Positions 25,117-31,215 of a DNA stretch of 45,366 nt are shown piece by piece. Every line of letters starts with the position of its first letter. The first letter of the stretch is position 1. The translations under genes and the position numbers were made by a program. The notes below the pieces were generated by a model. That model was not told the origin of the DNA. It did not search any database and saw nothing but the letters and a program-made list of their open reading frames with translations. The stretch covers positions 1 through 45,366 of IMG/VR virus record IMGVR_UViG_3300044628_000901. One strand, 5' to 3'. Source of the stretch: a virus.

Positions 25117-25467
25117 GGCTTGGCCTCCTTGGCTTCTGTCCAAATTCTCACTCTGGCCGCATATTCAAAGGGGCAGATTGCTTCATCCCCAGCTGCCTCC
25201 AGCCGCTTGATGCGGACATTCGAGTCATGCCGCTCTTGAGACACTTTGAGATTTATCTCGCATATTTTATTATTTAATGATTTCAATTGCTGCGAGGACT
25301 TCTCCAACCGCTTGATGCGTTTTAAAAGTAGAGGCACTTCGCGCTGAATCACTTTGCGCTGAGACTCTCCGAGTTTTGCTCCGAGCAGTGTTGCGATGGC
25401 GTTGGCGTCCCATTCGCGTTCAACCTCCAATGCCGACTCCTTCCATTCCTCCAGCCGCTTGATGCGG
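25045..25467. repeat. Dispersed 13-mer CCGCTTGATGCGG inside array genes
   Basis: Exact copies lie at 25045-25057, 25203-25215 and 25455-25467; a 12-base match at 25308-25319; and a diverged copy at 24636-24647. On the coding (minus) strand it encodes the RIKRL part of the coiled-coil motif. It is also an inverted repeat (CCGC...GCGG). It may be a hotspot for recombination between array genes, or just the trace of their duplication. Confidence 0.7.
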
Positions 25468-25616
25468 TCTTGAAGCCGCAGGTTCTCCTCATCAAGCAAT
25501 TGCTGCTGACGGATGATTGTATTGGCTGCGGTGAGTTCGCGTTCCAGCCTCCTGCACAGCATGCCGAGATCGGCTACGTTGTGCGGAGTGCTGTCTGATA
25601 TTGGGGTGTCGCTCAT
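25113..25616 (-). CDS. Large coiled-coil member of the array with three RIKRLE units
   Basis: A 167-residue helical protein from ATG 25616 (ATGA overlap). It begins MSDTPISDSTPHN and LCRRLERELTAAN like the gene at 23799, then contains three units: DRIKRLEEWKESA, LKRIKRLEKSSQQL and VRIKRLEAAGDEA, and ends TEAKEAKP. The last unit plus tail looks like a complete small array gene fused on. This suggests unequal recombination between the repeats. Function unknown; a rod-like oligomer is likely. Confidence 0.7.
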   Translation of the reverse strand: MSDTPISDSTPHNVADLGMLCRRLERELTAANTIIRQQQLLDEENLRLQDRIKRLEEWKESALEVEREWDANAIATLLGAKLGESQRKVIQREVPLLLKRIKRLEKSSQQLKSLNNKICEINLKVSQERHDSNVRIKRLEAAGDEAICPFEYAARVRIWTEAKEAKP

Positions 25617-25822
25617 TTCGCCTCCCTCGCTTTGAGCATCGCGTCGGCTATTTCGTAAGCCATAATCGCGCTCTGGTTTATGTTGTTGTACCATCCCACT
25701 TCATTGATTGCCTTCGCCGCGAAGTAGTCGCGAATGCTCATCCCGATTTGTGGACTCGTATGTCCATCGGCTCCAGTTCTTGCAAACGCCGGTCCTCCGT
25801 CGTTGATTGGTTGGTTGGTCAT
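25613..25822 (-). CDS. Conserved small phage protein (NDGGPAFA...GMSIRDYFA type)
   Basis: A 69-residue protein. INDGGPAFARTG, PQIGMSIRDYFAAKAI and AYEIADAMLKARE form a pattern common in small phage proteins (GG.AFP.....GMTLRDYFAAKA...). Function unknown to me. It overlaps both neighbours by ATGA and ends in EAK with an embedded GGGAGG that serves the MSDTP gene downstream. Confidence 0.75.
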   Translation of the reverse strand: MTNQPINDGGPAFARTGADGHTSPQIGMSIRDYFAAKAINEVGWYNNINQSAIMAYEIADAMLKAREAK

Positions 25823-25980
25823 TTTGCCTCCTGTCTCTTTAGATATTCACTGACCGCTTCGTCGGCCACAAACTGTAGCTTGTAGCCCTTCTTGGTTGCG
25901 TAGTCCTTCAGCTTCTTGTGAGTGTCGTCACTAACGACAAACATCTTGGCAACGGGACGTTTGGGTTTGGGTTTGTTCAT
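25819..25980 (-). CDS. Small basic ribbon-helix-helix-like protein
   Basis: A 53-residue protein from ATG 25980: basic tail (NKPKPKRPVAK), one strand (MFVVSDDTHKKL) and two helices (DYATKKGYKL, FVADEAVSEYLKRQ), the layout of a ribbon-helix-helix protein. It resembles the protein at 22690-22875. It is the first gene after thyX, 1 bp from its stop, and ends RQEAK with GGAGG for the next gene. Probably a regulator. Confidence 0.65.
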   Translation of the reverse strand: MNKPKPKRPVAKMFVVSDDTHKKLKDYATKKGYKLQFVADEAVSEYLKRQEAK

Positions 25981-25981
25981 T

Positions 25982-26626
25982 TTATTCGCTCGTAATCGCT
26001 TCGTGAATGACCTTGAAATGCTCGGCAAAAATGCCGTCTCGAATGGCCAGCGCGATCTGGCGATGCTCCTTCTGCGTACCCTTCGCACACCGCTGCTCGA
26101 AGTAATGAATCCATGATCGGATGTTTCCAGTCATGTAGAGTGTCGTCTGAGTGCAGAGCGGAAGAACCATGCGAGCGGTTTCGCGGCTCACACCCTCTTG
26201 GAGGAGCTGGCGATAGGTCTTGAATGCAAGATCGACAGACTTGGCCACCGCGTCGTACGCCCAGTCTTGATCGAAAGTGTCGCCACTTCCCTGGCGGTTG
26301 ACTCGATCCTGAGTGCGAAGTTCGACCGGCTCCGGCGAATCACTCGGCGCATACCGTTGTGAAAATTCTTGGAAGCAGAACGAGCGATGGCGAATGATCT
26401 GAGCGGAGATGGCGCGGCTGGTCTGAATCTCGACTGTCATACTGGCCTGTTCGAAAATGCTCCAGTGGCCGTTCTTGATGCAGTAGGCCAGTAGTTTTGG
26501 AGCGGTGAGCAGGCTCATCTGGTTCGACGGATTGCTGACTCGCGCTGCGAACGTGATGAAGTCGGATGCGGTCATGTTACCGTCGCCGACAAGTGGTTTT
26601 GTGATTGCTGCGATTTTAACTTTCAT
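25982..26626 (-). CDS. thyX: FAD-dependent thymidylate synthase ThyX
   Basis: A 214-residue protein, normal length for ThyX. The family signature is at residues 79-92, RHRSFCFQEFSQRY, against the usual RHRxxSxxExSxRY, so Cys stands where Ser is common. Upstream is HWSIFEQASMTVEIQTSRAI and downstream SRETARMVLPLCTQTTLYMT and HYFEQRCAKGTQKEHRQIA, all in the expected order. It makes dTMP from dUMP with methylene-tetrahydrofolate and FAD. The 70-bp gap before it (26627-26696) holds a G-rich run on the coding strand and no clear SD. Confidence 0.97.
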   Translation of the reverse strand: MKVKIAAITKPLVGDGNMTASDFITFAARVSNPSNQMSLLTAPKLLAYCIKNGHWSIFEQASMTVEIQTSRAISAQIIRHRSFCFQEFSQRYAPSDSPEPVELRTQDRVNRQGSGDTFDQDWAYDAVAKSVDLAFKTYRQLLQEGVSRETARMVLPLCTQTTLYMTGNIRSWIHYFEQRCAKGTQKEHRQIALAIRDGIFAEHFKVIHEAITSE

Positions 26627-26696
26627 GGATGCGAATTGAATTCTTAGGTTTGAGCGTTAACTAGGAATGCGCTCCCCTCCCCCCGTCTTCCTTAGT

Positions 26697-27134
26697 TTAG
26701 AACGGCTTTTCTTCGTCAGAATCGGGAGCAGTCGGCGCAGGAGCTGCCTTCATGTTCTTGATGCGATACGCCTTCTTCTTCTCTCCATTCGATTCGTACT
26801 CTTCAGCACGGACAGTGATGGCCAACTCTAAGCCAATCATCGACTTCAGGAAGTTCGCGTAACTGCCCTTCACGCCGAGGAAGTCAACCTGCGTACCGTC
26901 CGGCACATTGTGATTCGTCGCGGCGACGAGCGAATTGACGCGCCACCAGACGTTCTCCTGGTTCAGGAATCGGTCGGAGATGCTCGCGCCATCCTCGGTG
27001 CGGAACGTGAGCTTGCAGACCTCGCGGCCCTTCGGATCGAGATTCTCCTCAACCTTGATGAGCGTGACTTGGAAATCGCCCTCGGTGTCGATGTAGCGTC
27101 CACCTGCGGCTTCTTTACGGTTTACTTGGAACAT
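26697..27134 (-). CDS. DUF669-like protein, probable single-strand-binding recombination partner
   Basis: A 145-residue protein: MFQVNRKEAAGGRYIDTEGD, FQVTLIKVEENLDPKGRE, FLNQENVWWRVNSLVAATNH, LELAITVRAEEYESNGEKK and an acidic end SDEEKPF. The order (short start, strand, PKG, later LELAITV and an acidic tail) matches DUF669-type proteins next to phage recombination genes, thought to bind single strands. The acidic tail resembles that of SSB proteins, which the SSB at 21169 lacks. It is followed by thyX and preceded by the exonuclease. Confidence 0.65.
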   Translation of the reverse strand: MFQVNRKEAAGGRYIDTEGDFQVTLIKVEENLDPKGREVCKLTFRTEDGASISDRFLNQENVWWRVNSLVAATNHNVPDGTQVDFLGVKGSYANFLKSMIGLELAITVRAEEYESNGEKKKAYRIKNMKAAPAPTAPDSDEEKPF

Positions 27135-27157
27135 AATGTGTAGGTTTCGATTTTGGT

Positions 27158-27952
27158 TTAGTTCTCGGATTTATTCAGCACCCATTTTGGGCATGAAAGT
27201 GTGATGGTCGTCGTTGGGTAGGATGGCCAACTGTCTAGTGCGCGGCACTCGTGGAGCGTCGAGATGGCCTTCCTGCGAAGGTTCTCACCGGCCTGAAGCC
27301 ACTCGATGTCCAGCTTGTAGATACCAACGGCATACGGTGCTTTGCGTTCGACGGCGACGAAGATGAAGTTCTCCGCTCCGGTCATCGCCAGATAGTGAGC
27401 GGCTTGAATGTGGTAGCCGAACGAGGTGATTGTGCGGCTGAACGCTTCAGGCGATGCGTCGTCCGTTGTTTTCACATCGACCAGGGTGTGGTCCTCGACC
27501 CAAAGATCAGGGCGAGCTTTCAGAGGTAGGCCAGTCTCCTCATCTTGAGCGAAGACACTTGCCTCAATCTTGTGCGGCAGGTTGATGATGTCCCAGAATG
27601 GATGGCGGCGGACGCTGTTCGCGACGCCCTGGACATCGATGTCCTCAGCATGAGTCAGGTGGATGCGGCTCTTGTGCTGCTCTTTCCACGCTTTGCCCTC
27701 CTTGTTCCGACCGTCGATGTCCGGCGGAATCACGGCGACGACCTGCGAGTACAGATGCGGTTCGAGAACAGCGGTATGAATCGCCGTCCCAAGCTGCATG
27801 GCTTTCGTCGGCTCCTGATGCTCGTCCAGCGCGGCTTTGTAGTGCGCCGGTGACTTGAGGATCTTGGTCATCATCGACTTTGAGAGAGCATCAACGGCGT
27901 GATACTTCTCGGCTGGCATGTCGTAATTGATGTGGCGGTTTTGAATGCTCAT
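27158..27952 (-). CDS. PD-(D/E)XK exonuclease, RecE/exonuclease VIII-like
   Basis: A 264-residue nuclease. Catalytic pattern: MQLGTAIHTAVLEP (His59), PHKIEASVFA (Glu130), LKARPDLWVED (Asp149) and LVDVKTTDDA (Asp159-x-Lys161), then a Gln/Tyr motif GYHIQAAHYLAM. This is the RecE/PDDEXK exonuclease set that chews one strand to make 3' tails for the annealase encoded upstream. It overlaps the 72-residue gene by ATGA. The pair with the RecT-like gene makes a complete single-strand annealing system. Confidence 0.88.
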   Translation of the reverse strand: MSIQNRHINYDMPAEKYHAVDALSKSMMTKILKSPAHYKAALDEHQEPTKAMQLGTAIHTAVLEPHLYSQVVAVIPPDIDGRNKEGKAWKEQHKSRIHLTHAEDIDVQGVANSVRRHPFWDIINLPHKIEASVFAQDEETGLPLKARPDLWVEDHTLVDVKTTDDASPEAFSRTITSFGYHIQAAHYLAMTGAENFIFVAVERKAPYAVGIYKLDIEWLQAGENLRRKAISTLHECRALDSWPSYPTTTITLSCPKWVLNKSEN

Positions 27953-28167
27953 TTGTCTGCCTCACATTGGCCTTCGTAATTTCTCATTCCATCTACCGCT
28001 ACTGCCACGGCAACGATCCGTTCAATGACTTCCATGTCATCTTCTGACACCTTCTCATTCCATCTAAGGTTTAAGTTGCCACGTTCGACAGCACCTTGAA
28101 GCAAGGCGGCGATGTAAATGTCGATTCGGGTTGGAGACTCTTCGTATGCAAGTAGTTTAGGGTTCAT
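27949..28167 (-). CDS. Small hypothetical protein between annealase and exonuclease
   Basis: A 72-residue protein, acidic and mainly helical (TRIDIYIAALLQGAVERGNL, DDMEVIERIVAVAVAVDGMR). It overlaps both neighbours by ATGA, so it is made in step with RecT-like and exonuclease proteins. No family is recognised. A role in recombination is possible only by position. Confidence 0.6.
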   Translation of the reverse strand: MNPKLLAYEESPTRIDIYIAALLQGAVERGNLNLRWNEKVSEDDMEVIERIVAVAVAVDGMRNYEGQCEADK

Positions 28168-28976
28168 TCGAGTGTAGGAGCTGAAAATGCCTTAGCCTTG
28201 ATGAGGAAGCTGTCAGGATCGGATACGATCATGTTGGCCACCTTGGTCGAGACATCGCGGAAGTTCTGACCTTCCTTGATGAGGTTCTTGCTGATGAGGA
28301 ACGCATTGGCGATGTCGCTGTGCGGTTCGAGGATTTGCTCCAGCTTGTCTGTCAGCGAGAAGGTCGATTCCGGCGTCACATTGACCGTCTGGCGCGTCGG
28401 AGTGGGTTGGGCGGGTGTTGATGGGGTGTTGAAGTCGGCCACTTCCTCGGGGGTGTATCGGCCTTGCGTGATTCGCGGATCGAGCATGCGAGTCGCCTTG
28501 CTGATAACTCGCGCACGAAGCATCTCAGCGGGGAACTTCGCCCATCCACTGCCCGGCTTTGCGGGGATTAGACCGGCAATCTTCGCATCATCTGCGGTGA
28601 ATGAGACGCGAACCTTCTTCACACCCTTGCTGAAGTCGGCAATCGCCGCCACCGTGTCGAACTGAATCCAGTCGATGTCCCATCCGGCATTCATCAGACC
28701 GGAGAGCATCGACTCGCTCTTCATCGTGATGTTGCCATTGATCAAATGGTTCTCGCGCTTCCAGGAAAGCGGGGTCATCCGGCTGGCGATGCATTCCAAA
28801 GCGAGGACATAGCCCTGCTCAGGTTTGACACATCCGAACATGCCGGAGTGTGCGATCCAATCGCCCATAGTCTTCACCGCATCCATCGGACTGTCGATGC
28901 GGTCGTAGAAGTCAGGACTGGCTGGACTCAGAGGTTGCGGTGCTGTCAATGGAACTAGGTTGTTGTTGCTGATCAT
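28164..28976 (-). CDS. recT: RecT-family single-strand annealing protein
   Basis: A 270-residue protein. The central part, GYVLALECIASRMTPLSWKR then ENHLINGNITMKSESMLSGL, followed by SGWAKFPAEMLRARVISKAT and RMLDPRITQGRYTPEEV, is characteristic of RecT-like annealases in phages. The C-terminal third is Pro/Thr-rich then helical. It anneals complementary strands after exonuclease digestion. The start at 28976 overlaps the HTH gene by 65 bp; a later start is possible but would trim a Pro-rich, probably disordered segment. Confidence 0.85.
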   Translation of the reverse strand: MISNNNLVPLTAPQPLSPASPDFYDRIDSPMDAVKTMGDWIAHSGMFGCVKPEQGYVLALECIASRMTPLSWKRENHLINGNITMKSESMLSGLMNAGWDIDWIQFDTVAAIADFSKGVKKVRVSFTADDAKIAGLIPAKPGSGWAKFPAEMLRARVISKATRMLDPRITQGRYTPEEVADFNTPSTPAQPTPTRQTVNVTPESTFSLTDKLEQILEPHSDIANAFLISKNLIKEGQNFRDVSTKVANMIVSDPDSFLIKAKAFSAPTLE

Positions 28977-29232
28977 TTGTATTCTCGTTGTTCTGCGGTT
29001 TTGGTTTCTTGGCTGCGTACGGATTCACAGCTCCGGTCATTGCTCGACTCTCAAGAATCGCCGCGATGTCGGACTCGGTGAAAAGGATTCGTCGGCCAAT
29101 TCTCCTGTGCTGGATGCCGTCATTGCGAACGATTCGCCTTAGCGTCTCGGTGCAAATCTGGAGCATCGCTGCTGTGGCTTTGGCGGTGTAGACTTTCAAG
29201 TTTGAAAAGGGGAATGGCAACTGGGTGTTCAA
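28912..29232 (-). CDS. Helix-turn-helix DNA-binding protein (excisionase/MerR-like)
   Basis: About 106 residues. LKVYTAKATAAMLQICTETL and RRIVRNDGIQHRRIGRRILF, then TESDIAAILES, fit the HTH_17/excisionase pattern (turn, recognition helix, wing, strand). The C-terminal 40 residues are Gln/Ser/Thr-rich and disordered. The only upstream start is TTG at 29232, preceded at once by a stop, so a TTG start is likely. It is probably a regulator of the metabolism operon rather than an excisionase, since no integrase was found. Confidence 0.7.
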   Translation of the reverse strand: MNTQLPFPFSNLKVYTAKATAAMLQICTETLRRIVRNDGIQHRRIGRRILFTESDIAAILESRAMTGAVNPYAAKKPKPQNNENTNDQQQQPSSIDSTATSESSQS

Positions 29233-29336
29233 TCACGGGCAGAAAATCCAATAAAGCCCTGTCGCGCCACCTCGACGCGCTCTATGCCCAGTTGCCAAAA
29301 AATTGTCATCGTTGCGGACGTAGTGTTGCAGTTGTC

Positions 29337-29786
29337 TCAAGTCGTTGCAAGAGGATTTTCAAAAATTTTTCGGCCTAGTCGTGCCTCGATTCTTTGGAGG
29401 TAGGCCACTTGCTCTGGAGTTCCGTTCTGACCGCTGCCATTGAGGAACGTCACGCGCTGGTCCATGAGATGATCTTTGCGCCGTTGCCATTCCTTGTCGG
29501 ATTCGCCGTCGTCGCGTCGGATCGTGTACGGGCCGTTGCGGAGTTCCAGGGTGTACGTTTCGGCGTTTGGATTGAACGGCTGACACTCTGGCTTTGGCCC
29601 GAAGCCTTCCCAGGTGTCATCGTCGTCAACGTCCTGATAAGATGAACGCTTCAACGCTTCATCGATCTTGCGTTCATGCTCCTTCAAGGTTTTTTCGATC
29701 CTGCCTAAACTCTTGGTTGCTCGCTCGACGAAACCGGCAAGCGTTGCAAAATTTTGTTCAAGTTGTGTGAGTTTATCGGTTTCCAT
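29337..29786 (-). CDS. Hypothetical protein with an N-terminal coiled coil
   Basis: A 149-residue protein. Residues 1-46 form a helical, heptad-spaced region (KLTQLEQNFATLAGFVERAT, SLGRIEKTLKEHERKIDEAL). An acidic linker (YQDVDDDDTWEG) leads to a polar C-terminal domain with YTIRRDDGESDKEWQRRKD. A 104-bp gap (29233-29336) separates it from the next gene; there I see a GC-rich inverted repeat and no convincing promoter. Function unknown. Confidence 0.6.
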   Translation of the reverse strand: METDKLTQLEQNFATLAGFVERATKSLGRIEKTLKEHERKIDEALKRSSYQDVDDDDTWEGFGPKPECQPFNPNAETYTLELRNGPYTIRRDDGESDKEWQRRKDHLMDQRVTFLNGSGQNGTPEQVAYLQRIEARLGRKIFENPLATT

Positions 29787-29804
29787 AGTCTGTTGGTTTC
29801 TGGG

Positions 29805-30308
29805 TTATTTCGAAGAATACTGCGGAAAGAGTCGTGCAAACTCGTCTGCCAAAGAAGGTTCGGTTGATTCCACGGGTTGCTCTTCAGCGGGTTCGTCGGC
29901 TGGCTCACCCACTTTCCTGTCATCGCCCCTTTTGCCCTTGGTTCGCTTTGCAGTCTTCCGCTTGAGGCCTTCAACATCATCTTGCAAACGCCGCACCGTG
30001 GACTTCAGAACGGCTAGCTGCCGCTCAAAAGCGCGATGCTCACGGATGATCGACAGCTCGCTTGTCTCCGCATCGCTCGGTCGGAATTCGCAGCCCTTCC
30101 ACTGCCGCTCAATCTTGTCGAACACCAGCACCCGACACTTCGGATGCCGCATCGAATTGAACGCCCGTATCGCCGCCGCCAAGTCGCAACCCATCTCCTG
30201 TCCGATGTAGGCCAGAACTTCCGACTTACTCGGGTCCAGATCATGCCGCTTCGGGGGCATCTGGCTGAACATGGTTCGTGGTGTTTTTCCTGATGGCAAA
30301 TAGCTCAT
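29805..30308 (-). CDS. First gene of the metabolism operon; hypothetical, possible replication or control protein
   Basis: About 167 residues from ATG 30308. The N-terminal half (SEVLAYIGQEMGCDLAAAIR, FNSMRHPKCRVLVFDKIERQ) looks like a compact helical domain followed by strands. The C-terminal half is a coiled coil (ERQLAVLKSTVRRLQDDVEG) and an acidic tail. The start is uncertain (ATG at 30308, 30272 or 30260). The 30308 start lies only about 4 nt from the predicted transcription start. Iteron-like repeats stand directly upstream, so an initiator or autoregulator is an attractive but unproven idea. Confidence 0.6.
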   Translation of the reverse strand: MSYLPSGKTPRTMFSQMPPKRHDLDPSKSEVLAYIGQEMGCDLAAAIRAFNSMRHPKCRVLVFDKIERQWKGCEFRPSDAETSELSIIREHRAFERQLAVLKSTVRRLQDDVEGLKRKTAKRTKGKRGDDRKVGEPADEPAEEQPVESTEPSLADEFARLFPQYSSK

Positions 30309-30318
30309 AACGAACTCT

Positions 30319-30347
30319 AGTCTGCGGTTCATACCGACCCTTGTCAA
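30319..30347 (-). promoter_or_regulatory. Promoter of the metabolism operon with an overlapping palindrome
   Basis: On the minus strand TTGACA (30347-30342), 17 bases, then CAGACT (30324-30319). The -35 is perfect and the -10 weak. Transcription should start near 30312, about 4 nt before ATG 30308, so the mRNA would be almost leaderless. The -35 lies in an imperfect palindrome, GACCCTTG-T-CAAGGTC, a good place for a repressor. Confidence 0.6.
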
Positions 30348-30356
30348 GGTCCAGTA

Positions 30357-30417
30357 GTTAGATTTCCATTTTCTCGGTTAGATTCAACTCTTCCACGGTT
30401 AGCTACACACGTTATCT
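30357..30417. repeat. Three direct repeats (iteron-like) with about 20-21-bp period
   Basis: Units start at 30357 (GTTAGATTTCCATTTTCTCG), 30377 (GTTAGATTCAACTCTTCCAC) and 30398 (GTTAGCTACACACG). The GTTAG(A/C)T core recurs every 20-21 bp, that is, on the same face of the helix. They lie between the promoter at 30319-30347 and the large hairpins at 30431-30533, in an A/T-rich stretch. Possible roles are replication-initiator iterons or operators of a cooperative regulator. The 407-bp gap 30309-30715 holds no certain gene. Confidence 0.65.
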
Positions 30418-30430
30418 ATTTCACTAAAAT

Positions 30431-30472
30431 GAAACCCCCCTTGGGATTAAAAACCCAAGGAGGGGTGGTTTC
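30431..30472 (-). terminator. Strong hairpin, likely terminator of the 30.7-35.4 kb operon
   Basis: GAAACC plus a C-run and TTGGG pair with CCCAAGG, a G-run and GGTTTC around an A-rich 8-base loop (30446-30453). On the minus strand the stem is followed by TTTCATTTTAG, so it can end transcription coming from the genes at 30716-35408. On the plus strand no T-run follows. It lies next to a second, larger fold at 30472-30533. Confidence 0.6.
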
Positions 30473-30533
30473 ATCCCGAAAACGGTATGCTTGCTCCCCG
30501 CCTTTGAGGGCGGTGTCGCAACCGTTCGGGATG
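30472..30533. other. Large nested inverted repeat
   Basis: CATCCCGAA (30472-30480) pairs with TTCGGGATG (30525-30533). CGGT (30483-30486) pairs with ACCG (30521-30524), and inside, CCGCC (30498-30502) pairs with GGCGG (30509-30513). The result is a 62-base two-level hairpin abutting the terminator-like hairpin on the left. It may be an RNA structure or a secondary-structure origin element. No T-run follows on either strand. Confidence 0.6.
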
Positions 30534-30629
30534 AAAAAGATGAAGATGCGTCGCTCAATCGCTCGACTTGAATGCCGCGCAAACGCTCTAAACGACGCGC
30601 TGATGCGTTTTGATTGCTGGATGGTGTGA
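30531..30629 (+). CDS. Possible tiny basic protein (32 residues), weak call
   Basis: A plus-strand frame of 32 residues, beginning MKKMKMRRSIARLECRANAL, starts in the right arm of the nested hairpin. It is basic and helical. There is no SD and no clear promoter, and the flanking genes are all on the minus strand, so it may be chance. It is listed because the 407-bp gap otherwise has no gene. From 30630 to 30715 I see nothing clear. Confidence 0.25.
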   Translation: MKKMKMRRSIARLECRANALNDALMRFDCWMV

Positions 30630-30715
30630 TGACAGCGGACATGGGTTTGGGTGCGCTAGAATCGAATCGGTCGGACGACCTAGTTTTGGCAGTGGAATGG
30701 TGGCCGACGGGACAT

Positions 30716-30973
30716 CTAACTTTCTACGCGGTGAATGAACACCGGAGTCTGCTCGCCGACGTATGCTCCGGCTTGGTTGAATTCATGGTACTCGACTGCT
30801 TCCTCGTAGGTCATACCGCTCGCTTGAAGGTTGGCCAACACCCTTTCGTAATCGTAGGCGACGACCGGGACGCCCCCGAACGACTCGCAGATGCCGATGA
30901 TGCAGTCATCGAATCCGTCCATGAGAAGCAGGTCAGGATCGATTTCGGCCAGTCTATCTCGAATGTCGCTCAT
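30716..30973 (-). CDS. Conserved small phage protein (DDCIIGI...FNQAGAYVGE type)
   Basis: An 85-residue acidic protein. LLLMDGFDDCIIGICESFGG, VPVVAYDYERVLANLQAS, GMTYEEAVEYHEFNQAGAYV and GEQTPVFI form a pattern I recognise from many small phage proteins of unknown function. It is the last gene of the operon, followed by hairpins. The start overlaps the upstream stop (ATGA), and AGGTCC upstream resembles the embedded SD of the coiled-coil array. Confidence 0.75.
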   Translation of the reverse strand: MSDIRDRLAEIDPDLLLMDGFDDCIIGICESFGGVPVVAYDYERVLANLQASGMTYEEAVEYHEFNQAGAYVGEQTPVFIHRVES

Positions 30974-31215
30974 GGCTTGGACCTTTCGGGCGTCGGATAA
31001 ACATCGTAGTCCTCCGCCATCTCGAACGGCACGACCCGAATCCGACCTTGCGTGTACTCGCCGGGGTTGAGTTCCTTTGCCGCTCGATCCGCCTCCTTGC
31101 GCGAGGCGAATTCGACCGTCTGGTAGCTGACGACCTTCTCCTTCATGTCGGACCAGCCAATCGCGCCGCTGATCTGGATCTTGAATTTGGGCGGGGCGAA
31201 TTGATTGCGGATCAT
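30970..31215 (-). CDS. Small hypothetical protein
   Basis: An 81-residue protein from ATG 31215 (ATGA overlap; GGGAGGG 6-7 nt upstream inside the previous gene). FKIQISGAIGWSDMKEKV, then YQTVEFASRKEADRAAKELN and RIRVVPFEMAEDYDVYP suggest a small alpha/beta fold, like phage proteins that mimic a swivelling strand-helix-strand unit. Ends ERSKP. Function unknown. Confidence 0.65.
   Translation of the reverse strand: MIRNQFAPPKFKIQISGAIGWSDMKEKVVSYQTVEFASRKEADRAAKELNPGEYTQGRIRVVPFEMAEDYDVYPTPERSKP

Larger units (their letters stand above)
24306..25128 (-). repeat. Five exact copies of an SD-bearing 11-mer (GGAGGCCAAGC on the minus strand)
   Basis: On the plus strand GCTTGGCCTCC occurs at 24306, 24512, 24730, 24942 and 25118, each just inside the 3' end of an array gene. 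On the mRNA strand it reads GGAGGCCAAGC followed by C/T and GTGA or ATGA, so the GGAGG sits 7 nt before the next start. Related endings without the exact 11-mer occur at 25614 and 25820. The repeat therefore encodes the C-terminal EAK(P/L) and is also the ribosome-binding site of the following gene. Confidence 0.85.

Noticed and set aside
24301-25130. CRISPR-like array because of the regular repeats
   Set aside because: The repeat is only 11 bp, the spacing is 176-218 bp and the intervals are coding. It is a gene array with embedded ribosome sites.
26627-26696. G-quadruplex or regulatory G-run before thyX
   Set aside because: On the coding strand there are only two adjoining G-runs, not four, so a stable quadruplex cannot be claimed.
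28912-29232. Excisionase of a temperate phage
   Set aside because: The HTH protein has the fold, but with no integrase in the complete circle a regulator is more likely.
30424-30642. Minus-strand 72-codon frame across the hairpins
   Set aside because: It runs through both hairpins, has no SD and has a Ser/Arg-rich low-complexity protein. The hairpins explain the sequence better.
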